Assembly: GCA_004297555.1 (NCBI GenBank)
Contig: SCSV01000284.1
Span: 1-13,556 of the forward strand
Reading direction: 5' to 3'
Length of the DNA stretch: 13,556 nucleotides
DNA from: Salinibacterium sp.
GTDB taxonomy: Bacteria > Actinomycetota > Actinomycetes > Actinomycetales > Microbacteriaceae
The position numbers were made by a program, and so were the translations under genes. Under the pieces are notes generated by a model. That model saw only the letters and a program-made list of their open reading frames with translations. It was not told the DNA's origin and searched no databases. Of the stretch, positions 1 to 8,690 are shown piece by piece; the stretch's first letter is position 1, and the number at the start of each line of letters is the position of its first letter.

Positions 1-1
1 G

Positions 2-484
2 GTGATCGCCTCGGTGCGCGCGCCCATCGCGGAGAGCAATGGCTTCGCCTGGTTCTCGCTCGCCCACAACCGGCCGGGCGACCCCGAGCCCGAGCAAGCG
101 GATGCCGCCGCGAGCGCGGTGCTTAGTTGGCTCGACACCCTCGGATACACAAGCGTCAGCCTGCTCGGATTCTCGCAGGGCGCGGTGACGGCGCTGCAGC
201 TAATGCGACATGCGCCGCGCCGGTTCGCGGCGACCGTTGCGCTGTCCGGATTCGTGGCCCGCGGGGACCACCCCGGGGACGCCGAGCTTGCCACTGCGCA
301 ACCGGCGGTGTTCTGGGGGCGCGGCACTGCCGACAGTGTGATCCCCGCCGATTCCGTCGCGCGCACTCAAGAGTGGCTGCCGAAGCATGCGGATGCGACC
401 ATCCGCATCTACGAGGACCTCGGCCACTCGATCTCCACCCAAGAGCTCAGCGACTTCACCGGGTTTCTGAGCCAGCACGGCTGA
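2..484 (+). CDS. Carboxylesterase / phospholipase-like alpha/beta hydrolase, 5'-truncated by window edge
   Basis: Predicted cytoplasmic serine hydrolase acting on ester substrates; the actual substrate cannot be read from sequence. The nucleophile elbow GFSQGA puts the catalytic serine at residue 58 of the visible 160. The acid is probably D111 in GRGTADSVIP, and the histidine H142 in EDLGHS, giving Ser-Asp-His in the correct order and spacing. GFSQG and the following helix are typical of the carboxylesterase/phospholipase family (Pfam Abhydrolase_2, PF02230), whose members are about 200-220 residues. The first strands and oxyanion-hole region are therefore missing and the gene must begin upstream of the window; the GTG at base 2 is probably internal. 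It ends 227 bp before lhr, with a strong stem-loop in between, so it need not share a transcript with lhr. The fold assignment is firm, the specificity unknown. Confidence 0.85.
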   Translation: MIASVRAPIAESNGFAWFSLAHNRPGDPEPEQADAAASAVLSWLDTLGYTSVSLLGFSQGAVTALQLMRHAPRRFAATVALSGFVARGDHPGDAELATAQPAVFWGRGTADSVIPADSVARTQEWLPKHADATIRIYEDLGHSISTQELSDFTGFLSQHG

Positions 485-566
485 CCCGGGCTGACCAGGG
501 CGTCGGCTAACGGCATCCGGATCGTCAATTCGGCCGCGCCGCAACCCGAACGTCGTTACCCCGCAG

Positions 567-640
567 CCATTTCGGAGGATGACACGCCGCACAGTGGCTC
601 CAGTGAGTGGCGGGCAGCGGCGTGTCGTCCTCCGGAATGG
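567..640 (+). repeat. Long inverted repeat (24-bp arms, 26-nt loop) between hydrolase and lhr
   Basis: Bases 567-590 and 617-640 are reverse complements at 22 of 24 positions. Read as plus-strand RNA, both exceptions become G-U wobbles, so the plus-strand transcript could form an uninterrupted 24-bp stem. On the other strand they would be A-C mismatches. No T-run follows, so it is not a classical intrinsic terminator. It could end the hydrolase transcript by a tailless mechanism, be a leader structure for lhr, or be one copy of a dispersed palindromic element. No second copy is seen in this window. Confidence 0.8.
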
Positions 641-711
641 TCGGACTGCGAGGCGGCGCCCGCGCGGGAGCGCGCGCCACGGCTGACAGCGGTTCGCGCG
701 AAGATGGACGG

Positions 712-3700
712 ATGAGCAACGTGCTTGACCGATTCTCCGCAGCAACGCGGGAGTGGTTCTGCGGCGCCTTCGCCGAGCCGACACCGGCGCAACTTGGCGC
801 GTGGGAGGCCGTTGCATCCGGTTCGCACGCTCTGGTCGTCGCTCCCACCGGCTCGGGCAAGACGCTCGCCTCGTTCCTCTGGGCGATCAACCGGCTCATC
901 TCAGGGCCAACCCCCGAGAACCCGAAGGCGCGCACGCGCGTGCTCTACATCTCGCCGCTCAAAGCGCTCGGGGTCGACGTCGAGCGCAACCTTCGCGCGC
1001 CGCTCGTCGGCGTCACCCAGACCGCGAAGCGACTCGACCTGCCCGCGCCAGACGTGACGGTCGGCGTGAGGTCGGGCGACACCACCACCCAAGACCGGCG
1101 GATGCTCGCGCGCACGCCCCCCGACATTCTGATCACCACGCCGGAGTCGCTGTATCTCATGCTCACCTCGGCCGCCCGCGAGACCCTCGCGGGGGTCGAA
1201 ACGGTCATCGTGGACGAGGTGCACGCCGTTGCCGCCACCAAACGCGGGGCACACCTCGCGCTCTCGTTGGAACGCCTCGATTCGCTGCTCGCCAAACCGG
1301 CGCAGCGCATCGGGCTTTCTGCCACGGTTCGACCGCTCGAGGAGGTCGCACGTTTTCTCGGCGGGCGGGCGCCGGTCACCATCGTGGCTCCGCCGGCGGC
1401 GAAGACCTTCGAGCTGAGCGTCGTCGTGCCGGTCGAGGACATGACCGAGCCCGGCACGGTGCAGCCGCGGCCTGGGGCGGAACCGGCGGGCGTCTCGGCC
1501 GAGGCCACCGGGTCGATCTGGCCGCACGTCGAAGAGGCGATCGTCGACCAGATTCTCGACCACCATTCCACGATCGTCTTCGCGAACTCCCGACGGTTGG
1601 CCGAGCGGCTGACCTCGCGGCTGAATGAGATCTATGCAGACCGTGTGACACAAGGGCAACCCTCCCTCGCAGGCTCGGTCAGCGCTGGGGTCGCGGGATC
1701 GCAGGGCGATCCTTTTAGCTCCACCGCGCTCGCCCGCGCCCACCACGGCTCGGTCAGCAAGGAGCAGCGCGCCGGCATCGAAGACGACCTCAAGAGCGGC
1801 CGGCTGCGCTGCGTCGTCGCCACCTCGTCACTCGAACTCGGCATCGACATGGGGGCGGTCGACCTCGTGGTGCAGGTCGAGTCGCCACCATCCGTCGCAT
1901 CCGGTCTGCAGCGCATCGGGCGGGCCGGGCACCAGGTCGGAGAGATCTCGAAAGGCATACTGTTTCCGAAGCATCGCACTGATCTGATCCACACGACAGT
2001 CGCGGTCGAGCGGATGCTGTCGGGCCAGATCGAGGCGATCGCGATCCCGACGAACCCGCTCGATGTTCTCGCCCAGCAGACGGTCGCGGCGACGGCGTTG
2101 GACTCGATCGACGTCGAGGACTGGTTCGACACCGTGCGCCGCAGTGCCCCATTCGCGACGCTGCCGCGCAGTGCCTACGACGCGACACTCGATCTGGTGA
2201 GCGGCCTCTACCCGAGCGACGAGTTCGCCGAACTGCGTCCCCGGGTCGTATGGGATCGCGTCGCCGGAACCCTCACCGGTCGCCCCGGTTCGCAGCGGCT
2301 CGCCGTGACCTCGGGCGGCACGATTCCCGACCGCGGACTCTTCGGGGTGTTCATGGTCGGCGGCGAGCCGGGCGGGCCCGGGCGGCGGGTCGGGGAGCTC
2401 GACGAGGAGATGGTCTACGAGTCGCGAGTTGGCGACGTCTTCGCCCTGGGCACGACGAGCTGGCGCATCGAAGACATCACGCACGACCAGGTGCTCGTCT
2501 CCCCCGCGTTCGGCGTGCCGGGCAAGGCCCCGTTCTGGAAGGGTGACGGCCTGGGACGGCCGGCCGAACTCGGGGCGGCGATCGGCGCGTTCACGAGCGC
2601 ACTCGAAACCGGCGAGCGCCGGGGCAATGGCGATTCGCCCGCGCGGTTCACCGCTGAGCTGGAGAGGCGCCTCACGACGCTCGGCCTCGACCCGCTCGCG
2701 ATTCGCAACATGGCCGCGCTAATGCGCGAGCAGAAACGCGCAACCGGCCAAGTGCCGACCGACTCGACTCTCGTCGCCGAGCGGTTTCGCGACGAGCTCG
2801 GCGATTGGCGCGTCGTGCTTCATTCGCCATACGGGATGCCCGTGCACGCGCCCTGGGCCCTCGCCGTCACGGCGCGGATTCGCGACCGGCTCGGCGTGGA
2901 CGGTTCGGCGATGGCCGGGGACGACGGCATCGTCGTGCGCATCCCCGACACCGATGCCGAGCCTCCCGGAGCCGAGCTGTTCGTCTTCGAACCGGGCGAG
3001 CTCGAAGAGATCGTCACCGAGGAGGTGGGCGGCTCGGCGCTGTTCGCGGCGAGGTTCCGCGAGTGCGCGGCACGCGCGCTACTGCTCCCGCGGCGCGACC
3101 CGGGCCGGCGCTCTCCGTTGTGGCAACAGCGGCAACGGGCATCCCAATTGCTGGATGTCGCGCGCAAGTACCCGAGCTTTCCGATCGTGCTGGAGACGGT
3201 GCGCGAGGTTCTCCAAGACGTGTACGACCTGGCCGCGCTCATGGAGCTGACGAACAACATCGCCAGCCGCAAGGTGCGCCTCGTCGAGACCGAGACGGAT
3301 GTTCCCTCGCCGTTCGCGCGCAGCCTGCTGTTTGGGTACATGGCCGCGTTCATGTACGAGGGCGACTCGCCGCTCGCCGAGCGCCGGGCCGCCGCCCTCT
3401 CGCTCGACCCCGCGCTGCTCGCCGAACTGCTCGGCCGCACCGAATTGCGGGAGCTGCTGGACCCCGCTGTGATCGAGCAGACCGAGCGCGAACTGCAGCG
3501 ACTGACTCCGGAGCGCCGAGCACGCGGTACGGAGGGCGTCGTCGATTTGTTGCGGATGCTCGGGCCGCTCTCCGAGGACGAGCTCGCCGACCGCTGTGAA
3601 TCGCCGCCGGGCCCACTGCTCGGCGAACTGGCCAAGGCCAACCGCATTCTGCGCGTGACCATCGCCGGCACCGCCTGTTGGGCCGCGATCGAAGACGCCG

Positions 3701-5250
3701 CGCGCCTGCGCGATGCGCTCGGGGTGCCGCTGCCGATCGGCGTGCCGGCGGCGTTCATCGACCCAGTTGATGACCCGGTCGGCGATTTGGTGAGCCGTTA
3801 CGCCCGGACGCACGGCCCGTTCACGGTGCAGGATGTGGCCTCCCGGTTCGGACTCGGAACCGCGGTCGTGCTCGACACGCTACGTCGGCTTGCCGCCGAC
3901 CGAAGGGTCGTGGAGGGCGAATTCCGCCCCGGTGCTACGGGCACCGAATGGTGCTCAGTCGAGGTTCTGCGGCGCCTGCGCAGTCGATCGCTCGCAGCCC
4001 TCCGCCAGGAGGTCGAGCCGGTCGATGGCCCGACACTGGGCCGCTTTCTCGTGCAGTGGCAGCACGTCCCTGGGATTTTGCGCGGGGTCGACGGGCTCGC
4101 GCAAGCGATCGAGCAGCTTGCTGGGGTCTCGCTGCCGGCGTCCGCGTGGGAGAGTCTCGTGCTCCCCGCACGCGTGAAGGACTACACGCCGGTCTGGCTC
4201 GACGAGCTCACACTCTCGGGCGAGGTGATCTGGTCGGGCAACGGTTCGATCGCTGGAGGCGACGGCTGGGTCAGCTTGCATCCCGCCGAGTCCGCCCCGC
4301 TCACGCTGCCGGAGCCGAGTGGGGCCGAAACCACCGAACTGGGGCGCGAGATTCTCGCCGCACTCGCGGGCGGTGGCGCCTACTTCTTCCGGCAGCTCGG
4401 TGCCGCGATCCACAGCACGGATGACGCAGCGCTCGTCAGCACGCTCTGGGACCTCGTGTGGGCCGGGCTCGTGACGAACGACACTTTCGCGCCTCTGCGC
4501 GCGCACCTCGGCGGGCCCGCGCGGCCCTCGCGCACGCGCTCCTACCGCGGCCGTTCCCTTGCTGTCGCGCAGGCCGGGCCACCGACCGGAGGCGGTCGGT
4601 GGTCCCTGCTCCCGCTTGCGGAAGGGGACACCACGGTGCGCGCCAAGGCGATGGCCGAGTTGCTGCTCGAGCGGCACGGAGTCATCACCCGCGGCGCGGT
4701 CGTGAGCGAGGGCATCCGCGGGGGCTTCGCGCTTGCCTACCGGGTGCTCAGTGGTTTCGAGGAGACCGGCAGGGCCAGGCGCGGGTACTTTGTCGAGGGC
4801 CTCGGCGCCGCGCAATTCGCAACGGGCGCGACCGTCGACCGGTTGAGGAGCTTCGTCGCCGAGCCCGAAGAGCTGCCCGGTATTGCTGTGACTCTCGCCG
4901 CAACCGACCCGGCCAACCCCTATGGCGCCGCGCTGCCCTGGCCCAAGGTCGATGGCGAGGAGAAGCGCGGGCACCGCCCAGGTCGCAAGGCGGGCGCCCT
5001 CGTGGTGCTCGTCGATGGTGAGCTGGTGCTGTACGTCGAACGCGGCGGCAAGACCGTGCTCACCTTCGGCACGAGCGAGTCGCGCCTCCGCGCCGCCGCC
5101 GAATCGCTCACCAAGACCGTGCGGGAACGCCTTGGCCGGCTGCGCATCGAACGAGTCGATGGCGAGTTCTCGATCGGAACGCCGTTGGGCACTGCGCTCG
5201 CCGAGTGCGGTTTCGTGCCGACGCCGCAGGGCTTGCGGCTGCGCGGGTAG
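712..5250 (+). CDS. lhr: Lhr-type superfamily 2 ATP-dependent helicase
   Basis: A 1,512-residue DNA-repair helicase. The family translocates 3'-to-5' on single-stranded DNA and unwinds duplexes, favouring RNA:DNA hybrids. N-terminal motifs in order: Q-like PTPAQ (23-27), Walker A APTGSGKT (44-51), Ia SPLKAL (81-86), Ib TTPESL (142-147), DEVH (168-171), SAT (203-205), IV around 288-300, V TSSLELGIDMG (371-381), VI QRIGRAGH (400-407). The winged-helix and beta-barrel part includes TTSWRIEDIT (581-590) and PFWKGDGLGRP near 607-617, both Lhr signatures; W584 may be the DNA-stacking tryptophan of the mycobacterial structure (inference). The remaining 650 or so residues form the large C-terminal region of full-length actinobacterial Lhr. 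I chose ATG 712 because it starts directly before the helicase fold; the 35 codons upstream to 607 run through the stem-loop. Its stop lies 15 bp from the convergent surface-protein gene. No nei-type glycosylase follows it. Confidence 0.95.
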   Translation: MSNVLDRFSAATREWFCGAFAEPTPAQLGAWEAVASGSHALVVAPTGSGKTLASFLWAINRLISGPTPENPKARTRVLYISPLKALGVDVERNLRAPLVGVTQTAKRLDLPAPDVTVGVRSGDTTTQDRRMLARTPPDILITTPESLYLMLTSAARETLAGVETVIVDEVHAVAATKRGAHLALSLERLDSLLAKPAQRIGLSATVRPLEEVARFLGGRAPVTIVAPPAAKTFELSVVVPVEDMTEPGTVQPRPGAEPAGVSAEATGSIWPHVEEAIVDQILDHHSTIVFANSRRLAERLTSRLNEIYADRVTQGQPSLAGSVSAGVAGSQGDPFSSTALARAHHGSVSKEQRAGIEDDLKSGRLRCVVATSSLELGIDMGAVDLVVQVESPPSVASGLQRIGRAGHQVGEISKGILFPKHRTDLIHTTVAVERMLSGQIEAIAIPTNPLDVLAQQTVAATALDSIDVEDWFDTVRRSAPFATLPRSAYDATLDLVSGLYPSDEFAELRPRVVWDRVAGTLTGRPGSQRLAVTSGGTIPDRGLFGVFMVGGEPGGPGRRVGELDEEMVYESRVGDVFALGTTSWRIEDITHDQVLVSPAFGVPGKAPFWKGDGLGRPAELGAAIGAFTSALETGERRGNGDSPARFTAELERRLTTLGLDPLAIRNMAALMREQKRATGQVPTDSTLVAERFRDELGDWRVVLHSPYGMPVHAPWALAVTARIRDRLGVDGSAMAGDDGIVVRIPDTDAEPPGAELFVFEPGELEEIVTEEVGGSALFAARFRECAARALLLPRRDPGRRSPLWQQRQRASQLLDVARKYPSFPIVLETVREVLQDVYDLAALMELTNNIASRKVRLVETETDVPSPFARSLLFGYMAAFMYEGDSPLAERRAAALSLDPALLAELLGRTELRELLDPAVIEQTERELQRLTPERRARGTEGVVDLLRMLGPLSEDELADRCESPPGPLLGELAKANRILRVTIAGTACWAAIEDAARLRDALGVPLPIGVPAAFIDPVDDPVGDLVSRYARTHGPFTVQDVASRFGLGTAVVLDTLRRLAADRRVVEGEFRPGATGTEWCSVEVLRRLRSRSLAALRQEVEPVDGPTLGRFLVQWQHVPGILRGVDGLAQAIEQLAGVSLPASAWESLVLPARVKDYTPVWLDELTLSGEVIWSGNGSIAGGDGWVSLHPAESAPLTLPEPSGAETTELGREILAALAGGGAYFFRQLGAAIHSTDDAALVSTLWDLVWAGLVTNDTFAPLRAHLGGPARPSRTRSYRGRSLAVAQAGPPTGGGRWSLLPLAEGDTTVRAKAMAELLLERHGVITRGAVVSEGIRGGFALAYRVLSGFEETGRARRGYFVEGLGAAQFATGATVDRLRSFVAEPEELPGIAVTLAATDPANPYGAALPWPKVDGEEKRGHRPGRKAGALVVLVDGELVLYVERGGKTVLTFGTSESRLRAAAESLTKTVRERLGRLRIERVDGEFSIGTPLGTALAECGFVPTPQGLRLRG

Positions 5251-5265
5251 ACATCCGCCGACCGC

Positions 5266-7818
5266 TCACGCTCGGCTTCCGTGCACGGTAATCGTGGCCC
5301 GGAATGAAGGAGTGAAACTGGCATCGCCCGCCCACGAAGGTCGGAGGTTCTGCGCAAACGTCACCCCCCTGAGCAGATCTGCATAGGAGATATCGGACTC
5401 AAGGTTGAGAACATCATCGACTTGATCGCCCCAGCTGCAGGTCGCATCCCGGTTGACTCCCTGGTACAAGCCTTCGGTTACCACGCGGGCGTACACAGAT
5501 AGGTGAACCACTCGCTCTTGAGGAACCGTGCCCGATGCTTGGCCGGTGGTCGACAACTCGTCGCGTGTAAAGCAGGTGTCTGCTGGGAATCGTGCGTGGA
5601 CCTCGTTGGCACCGGCGCCGCCCATGGTGACATCAGCCCCGAACGTCCCCCAAGGTTGGCGGTCGGTGGAGATGCTCGACAGTTGGACAGTCACGGTGTA
5701 GTTGATTTCATTCTGCGGTACCCGAAAACTGGCGCTCCGCCACTGCCTGGGGCTTGGCTCTCGATAGCTGTAGATCGCGCGATGCCTCGCCGAATCGGTC
5801 AGTTCTACCGACACGAAATAGGTTGCGCCTGGGCAGAGTCCGCTGATATGCACGTTGGCGCCTTGGCCGCCTGAGGCGAGGTTGACGGTCGCGCCAGTTG
5901 CTGGTGCCGGGGCATTCCCAATGAAGCAGTCCCCTTCGATCGATGCTCGGAAGCTCGCGTGGCGATCAGTGCGAATCGGGATGTCCACAGCGCCCACAAA
6001 TCCGTCGGACGAGAGCGACGGTGTGATTGCCTGGTTTGTGTCCAGTTGCGGGTAATCCGGAGCGATCGCGACGGGAACCTGATAAGCGGGCACCCCGACC
6101 TGCCACTCGCGCTGGCCATTCGTCGAACCCTGCTCCCAGGTCACCGTCAAGGTCGCTGTTCCAAGGGCCACCTCACTAGTCGGCGGGGTGCATGATTCGC
6201 CGAAACTTGAGCCGCACATTCCCCGGCCAACGGTCACATTGGGCAACAGCACTTGGAACGTCAGCGTGGGCGGGGCGGGACAACTGCCGAGGCATCCGTA
6301 CCGCCCGAGAGGGAGCACCGTCGAATTGGTCACGACAGAATCGCCCTGGCCGATTCGACTGGTGACGACAATGTTGCCCCCGCTGCCAAGTGGTGCATAG
6401 AGCACGCTGTCGCTGCGACCCGGCGCGCAAAGCAAGGTGTTCACGGTGAGGGGCGTGCTGGGCGCAGCATCAGCCTCTGGGAGGTATGCACCTTGGCCAC
6501 ACTCCACGCCGAACTGAGTGCTGGCGGAAAGGCTGATCGAACGGGCATCCGCTGCTCGGACCAGCGAAAGCCCCGTGACGGTCACGACCGGCGAGTACAA
6601 ATCTGGACTGACCACGGAGGCGCTTACCTGGTCGCGAGGGAGATCACGACTCCACGATGGTCCAGTCGAGTCATACCAACGAGCGCAGAACACGATGGTT
6701 GAGCCTTCCGGCACCGAGAAGACATCAACGACCCGACGGTCATAGGCGGGCTGATAGTTGGCGGCGGCAATCGATGAAGCGCTGACCTCAACGACGTGCT
6801 CGTCTTGGACCCTCCGAACGGCAGTGCTCGAGTCGAATGACGAGCAGTCTGCCCGATGGCCCTCGGGCACAACCCACCCGCGCAGCCAGGGGAGATCACC
6901 CATTCTCGTGGTCGGTACAGCGACATATACCACGCTCGACGTCAGCGGGATGATCTGCATCGGGGGCCGAGTCGGCGCGCCTCGAGAATCAAACTCGAGT
7001 GGCACCTCACTCGAAACGCGGAGCAGCGTGTCGACGGCTGCCGATGACGACTCGTAAACAGTATTCGCCCGTAAGCCGGCGAGCGTGGTGCAGTGCTGGA
7101 ACATGTCGGAATGCTCGGGGTATACGCCGGAGCGCGCGACCTCGGCATTCCACGCCGCTTCCGCCGCGGGGTCCCCAGGAATTGTGACGGTCCGCTCAGC
7201 GGCCGGGTCGTTCGCAGGCCAGTAGCGCAGGGTCACCGTCGAGGGCGTGGTCGTTGCCACGCCGAAGGTGAGGGAGCCCGCAGGCAGAGCTCGAGTTGGG
7301 CACGCGACGACCCCGCCCGACCCCTGGATACCGCTCGGTGGGTCTGCTCGCGGGAACACTCGCAGAGGCTCAGGCGCGGTGTCGGCGAAGATCGCGCTGT
7401 GCAGACCCTCGGGGCAGTCTTCCGGTGACGAACCGTCCTCCGGCGCACAGGGATCGGCTGGCGTGGAACCCTCAGGCGAATCAGCGACTGCCTGGCGTGC
7501 AGAGGCCGGATCGCCGTCGCTCGCGTCTAGGGCCGCGATGCGCGCCTGCGCTGCGGCCCCAATATCGCCCGCATTGCCTGCCCCAGGCGTGACGATCTCG
7601 GTCGTGCCGTTGCTGAAGCTCGTATCGAGTGTGGCCGGATCGCCGTCGGTAATGGGCTTTCCGTCGGCACCGAGGCTAACGGGTTCGAGCACCAGCACGG
7701 ACTGGGTCTGGGCGGAAGGTGCCGGTGCGAACTGCATGCCGATGAGAGTCGCGGCAACGGCGACGGCGAGCGCTGCGACGGTAGAGATGAGAGGCACAAA
7801 CCAGCGGGGAGTTGTCAT
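5266..7818 (-). CDS. Giant membrane-anchored extracellular protein with fibronectin-III/Ig-like beta domains
   Basis: 850 residues. A hydrophobic segment at about 7-27 follows a short, weakly basic N-terminus and acts as signal anchor or signal peptide; no LPXTG-type tail is present. Residues about 30-165 are low-complexity, rich in Asp, Pro, Ala, Gly and Ser, and look like a wall-spanning stalk. The rest is beta-rich with 16 cysteines, an even number consistent with extracellular disulfides. FnIII-like signatures are TTLAGLRANTVYESSSAAVD (244-263) and VHISGLCPGATYFVSVELTD (656-675), each matching the 'GL.P.T.Y' strand pattern. ATG 7818 was chosen over the longer frame to 8004 because it starts right before the hydrophobic segment, lies 5 nt after the upstream stop, and has a GGATAGAG-like ribosome site. 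It is the last gene of the sigma operon, so it is probably the surface structure or sensor partner of that sigma factor. Base composition is less GC-rich than lhr. Function is unknown. Confidence 0.85.
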   Translation of the reverse strand: MTTPRWFVPLISTVAALAVAVAATLIGMQFAPAPSAQTQSVLVLEPVSLGADGKPITDGDPATLDTSFSNGTTEIVTPGAGNAGDIGAAAQARIAALDASDGDPASARQAVADSPEGSTPADPCAPEDGSSPEDCPEGLHSAIFADTAPEPLRVFPRADPPSGIQGSGGVVACPTRALPAGSLTFGVATTTPSTVTLRYWPANDPAAERTVTIPGDPAAEAAWNAEVARSGVYPEHSDMFQHCTTLAGLRANTVYESSSAAVDTLLRVSSEVPLEFDSRGAPTRPPMQIIPLTSSVVYVAVPTTRMGDLPWLRGWVVPEGHRADCSSFDSSTAVRRVQDEHVVEVSASSIAAANYQPAYDRRVVDVFSVPEGSTIVFCARWYDSTGPSWSRDLPRDQVSASVVSPDLYSPVVTVTGLSLVRAADARSISLSASTQFGVECGQGAYLPEADAAPSTPLTVNTLLCAPGRSDSVLYAPLGSGGNIVVTSRIGQGDSVVTNSTVLPLGRYGCLGSCPAPPTLTFQVLLPNVTVGRGMCGSSFGESCTPPTSEVALGTATLTVTWEQGSTNGQREWQVGVPAYQVPVAIAPDYPQLDTNQAITPSLSSDGFVGAVDIPIRTDRHASFRASIEGDCFIGNAPAPATGATVNLASGGQGANVHISGLCPGATYFVSVELTDSARHRAIYSYREPSPRQWRSASFRVPQNEINYTVTVQLSSISTDRQPWGTFGADVTMGGAGANEVHARFPADTCFTRDELSTTGQASGTVPQERVVHLSVYARVVTEGLYQGVNRDATCSWGDQVDDVLNLESDISYADLLRGVTFAQNLRPSWAGDASFTPSFRATITVHGSRA

Positions 7819-7823
7819 GATCT

Positions 7824-8690
7824 CTATCCGAAGTAATTGTGGCTCGTGACCACGTTGACTGGGGCGCTCTTGTTGCCGGCAGCATCCGCAGCGCGCAGGG
7901 TGAAAGTCACGGTTCCGAAGGACGCCGCCGTTGTCGAGAACTGGTAATGCCATTCCGAACCAACCTTGGTCATGGTTCCCGAACCGCTCACCGCGCCGCT
8001 CCAACTGATGTGAACGGATGTGACCGCCACGTTGTCTACGGCCGTTGCCTTGATCGTGATCGTCTGGTCGTTGTAGAACGGGTTCGGGCTGCCGCTCGCG
8101 CTGGTGATCGTCGGCACCGAAGTGTCCCCGGGAGTTGATGGCTTCGCGGTCGGCTTGGGCGCCGCGGGCGCGTGAGTTTCCTTGATGAGCGTGGGCTCAG
8201 GGCATCCGCCGATCGGAAGAGAGTTGAGGTCGGCTTGGCCCGGGTCAATGACGACGACCGCGGTCGGCAACCACACGGTGCGCGAGAGATCAAGAGGGTC
8301 GCGCACGGCGAGCCACTCAGAGTCGTCACTTCGTTGCATCGCCAACACCCGCTGCCCGGGTTCGAGCGCGACAACCGGTGATCCGCCGGGGCAGCCGAGC
8401 GCGCTCACCCCGGTGTTGATGGAGCCGGCCGCAAAACTCGATTGCGCGTCATGGCCACCGAGCACACCGCTCGCGCCAAGCGCGCCGCCCGCTACCCCCG
8501 CCACGACCAGGAGGCCTAGCCACGGAAGCCAGGGCAGCACACCACCCGAGCCGAAACCACTCGATTGGGCCGGCGTGCCGATGTCGCCTGCGTCCACCCG
8601 CGCTCGAATGGCGTCCGCGACACCGGCAGGGTCACCAGGTTGCGCAACGCGCTTGAGCGATGAACTCATGAGTTCGTCGAACTCAGTCAT
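7824..8690 (-). CDS. Single-pass membrane protein, probable anti-sigma factor/sensor with SH3-like and Ig-like ectodomain
   Basis: 288 residues. A charged N-terminal segment of about 50 residues (MTEFDELMSSSLKRV...) is predicted cytoplasmic. One membrane helix spans about 53-78 (WLPWLGLLVVAGVAG). Outside are an SH3b-like stretch (104-150; GQRVLAMQ...EWLAVRD...VWLP) bracketed by C100 and C163, a Pro/Thr/Lys linker (172-192), and a C-terminal Ig-like beta domain (193-288). It starts inside the last codons of the sigma gene (8-bp overlap) with a strong AGGAGG at 8697-8702, six bases before the ATG, so translation is coupled to sigma. That arrangement and topology are what a cognate anti-sigma factor shows (inference). 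It lacks the H-x3-C-x2-C motif of zinc-binding anti-sigma domains; the cytoplasmic part has no cysteine. It could instead be a structural partner of the downstream surface protein. Confidence 0.82.
   Translation of the reverse strand: MTEFDELMSSSLKRVAQPGDPAGVADAIRARVDAGDIGTPAQSSGFGSGGVLPWLPWLGLLVVAGVAGGALGASGVLGGHDAQSSFAAGSINTGVSALGCPGGSPVVALEPGQRVLAMQRSDDSEWLAVRDPLDLSRTVWLPTAVVVIDPGQADLNSLPIGGCPEPTLIKETHAPAAPKPTAKPSTPGDTSVPTITSASGSPNPFYNDQTITIKATAVDNVAVTSVHISWSGAVSGSGTMTKVGSEWHYQFSTTAASFGTVTFTLRAADAAGNKSAPVNVVTSHNYFG

Noticed and set aside
607..711. Upstream start of lhr at 607
   Set aside because: The added 35 residues run through an inverted repeat and have no helicase similarity; ATG 712 precedes the fold directly.
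2820..3758. 312-codon minus-strand frame inside lhr
   Set aside because: Ser/Arg-rich, low-complexity antisense shadow, typical of open complementary frames in high-GC genes; no domain seen.
7819..8004. Upstream start of the surface protein at 8004
   Set aside because: It would overlap most of the Ig-like domain of the upstream gene and put 62 non-hydrophobic residues before the signal anchor.
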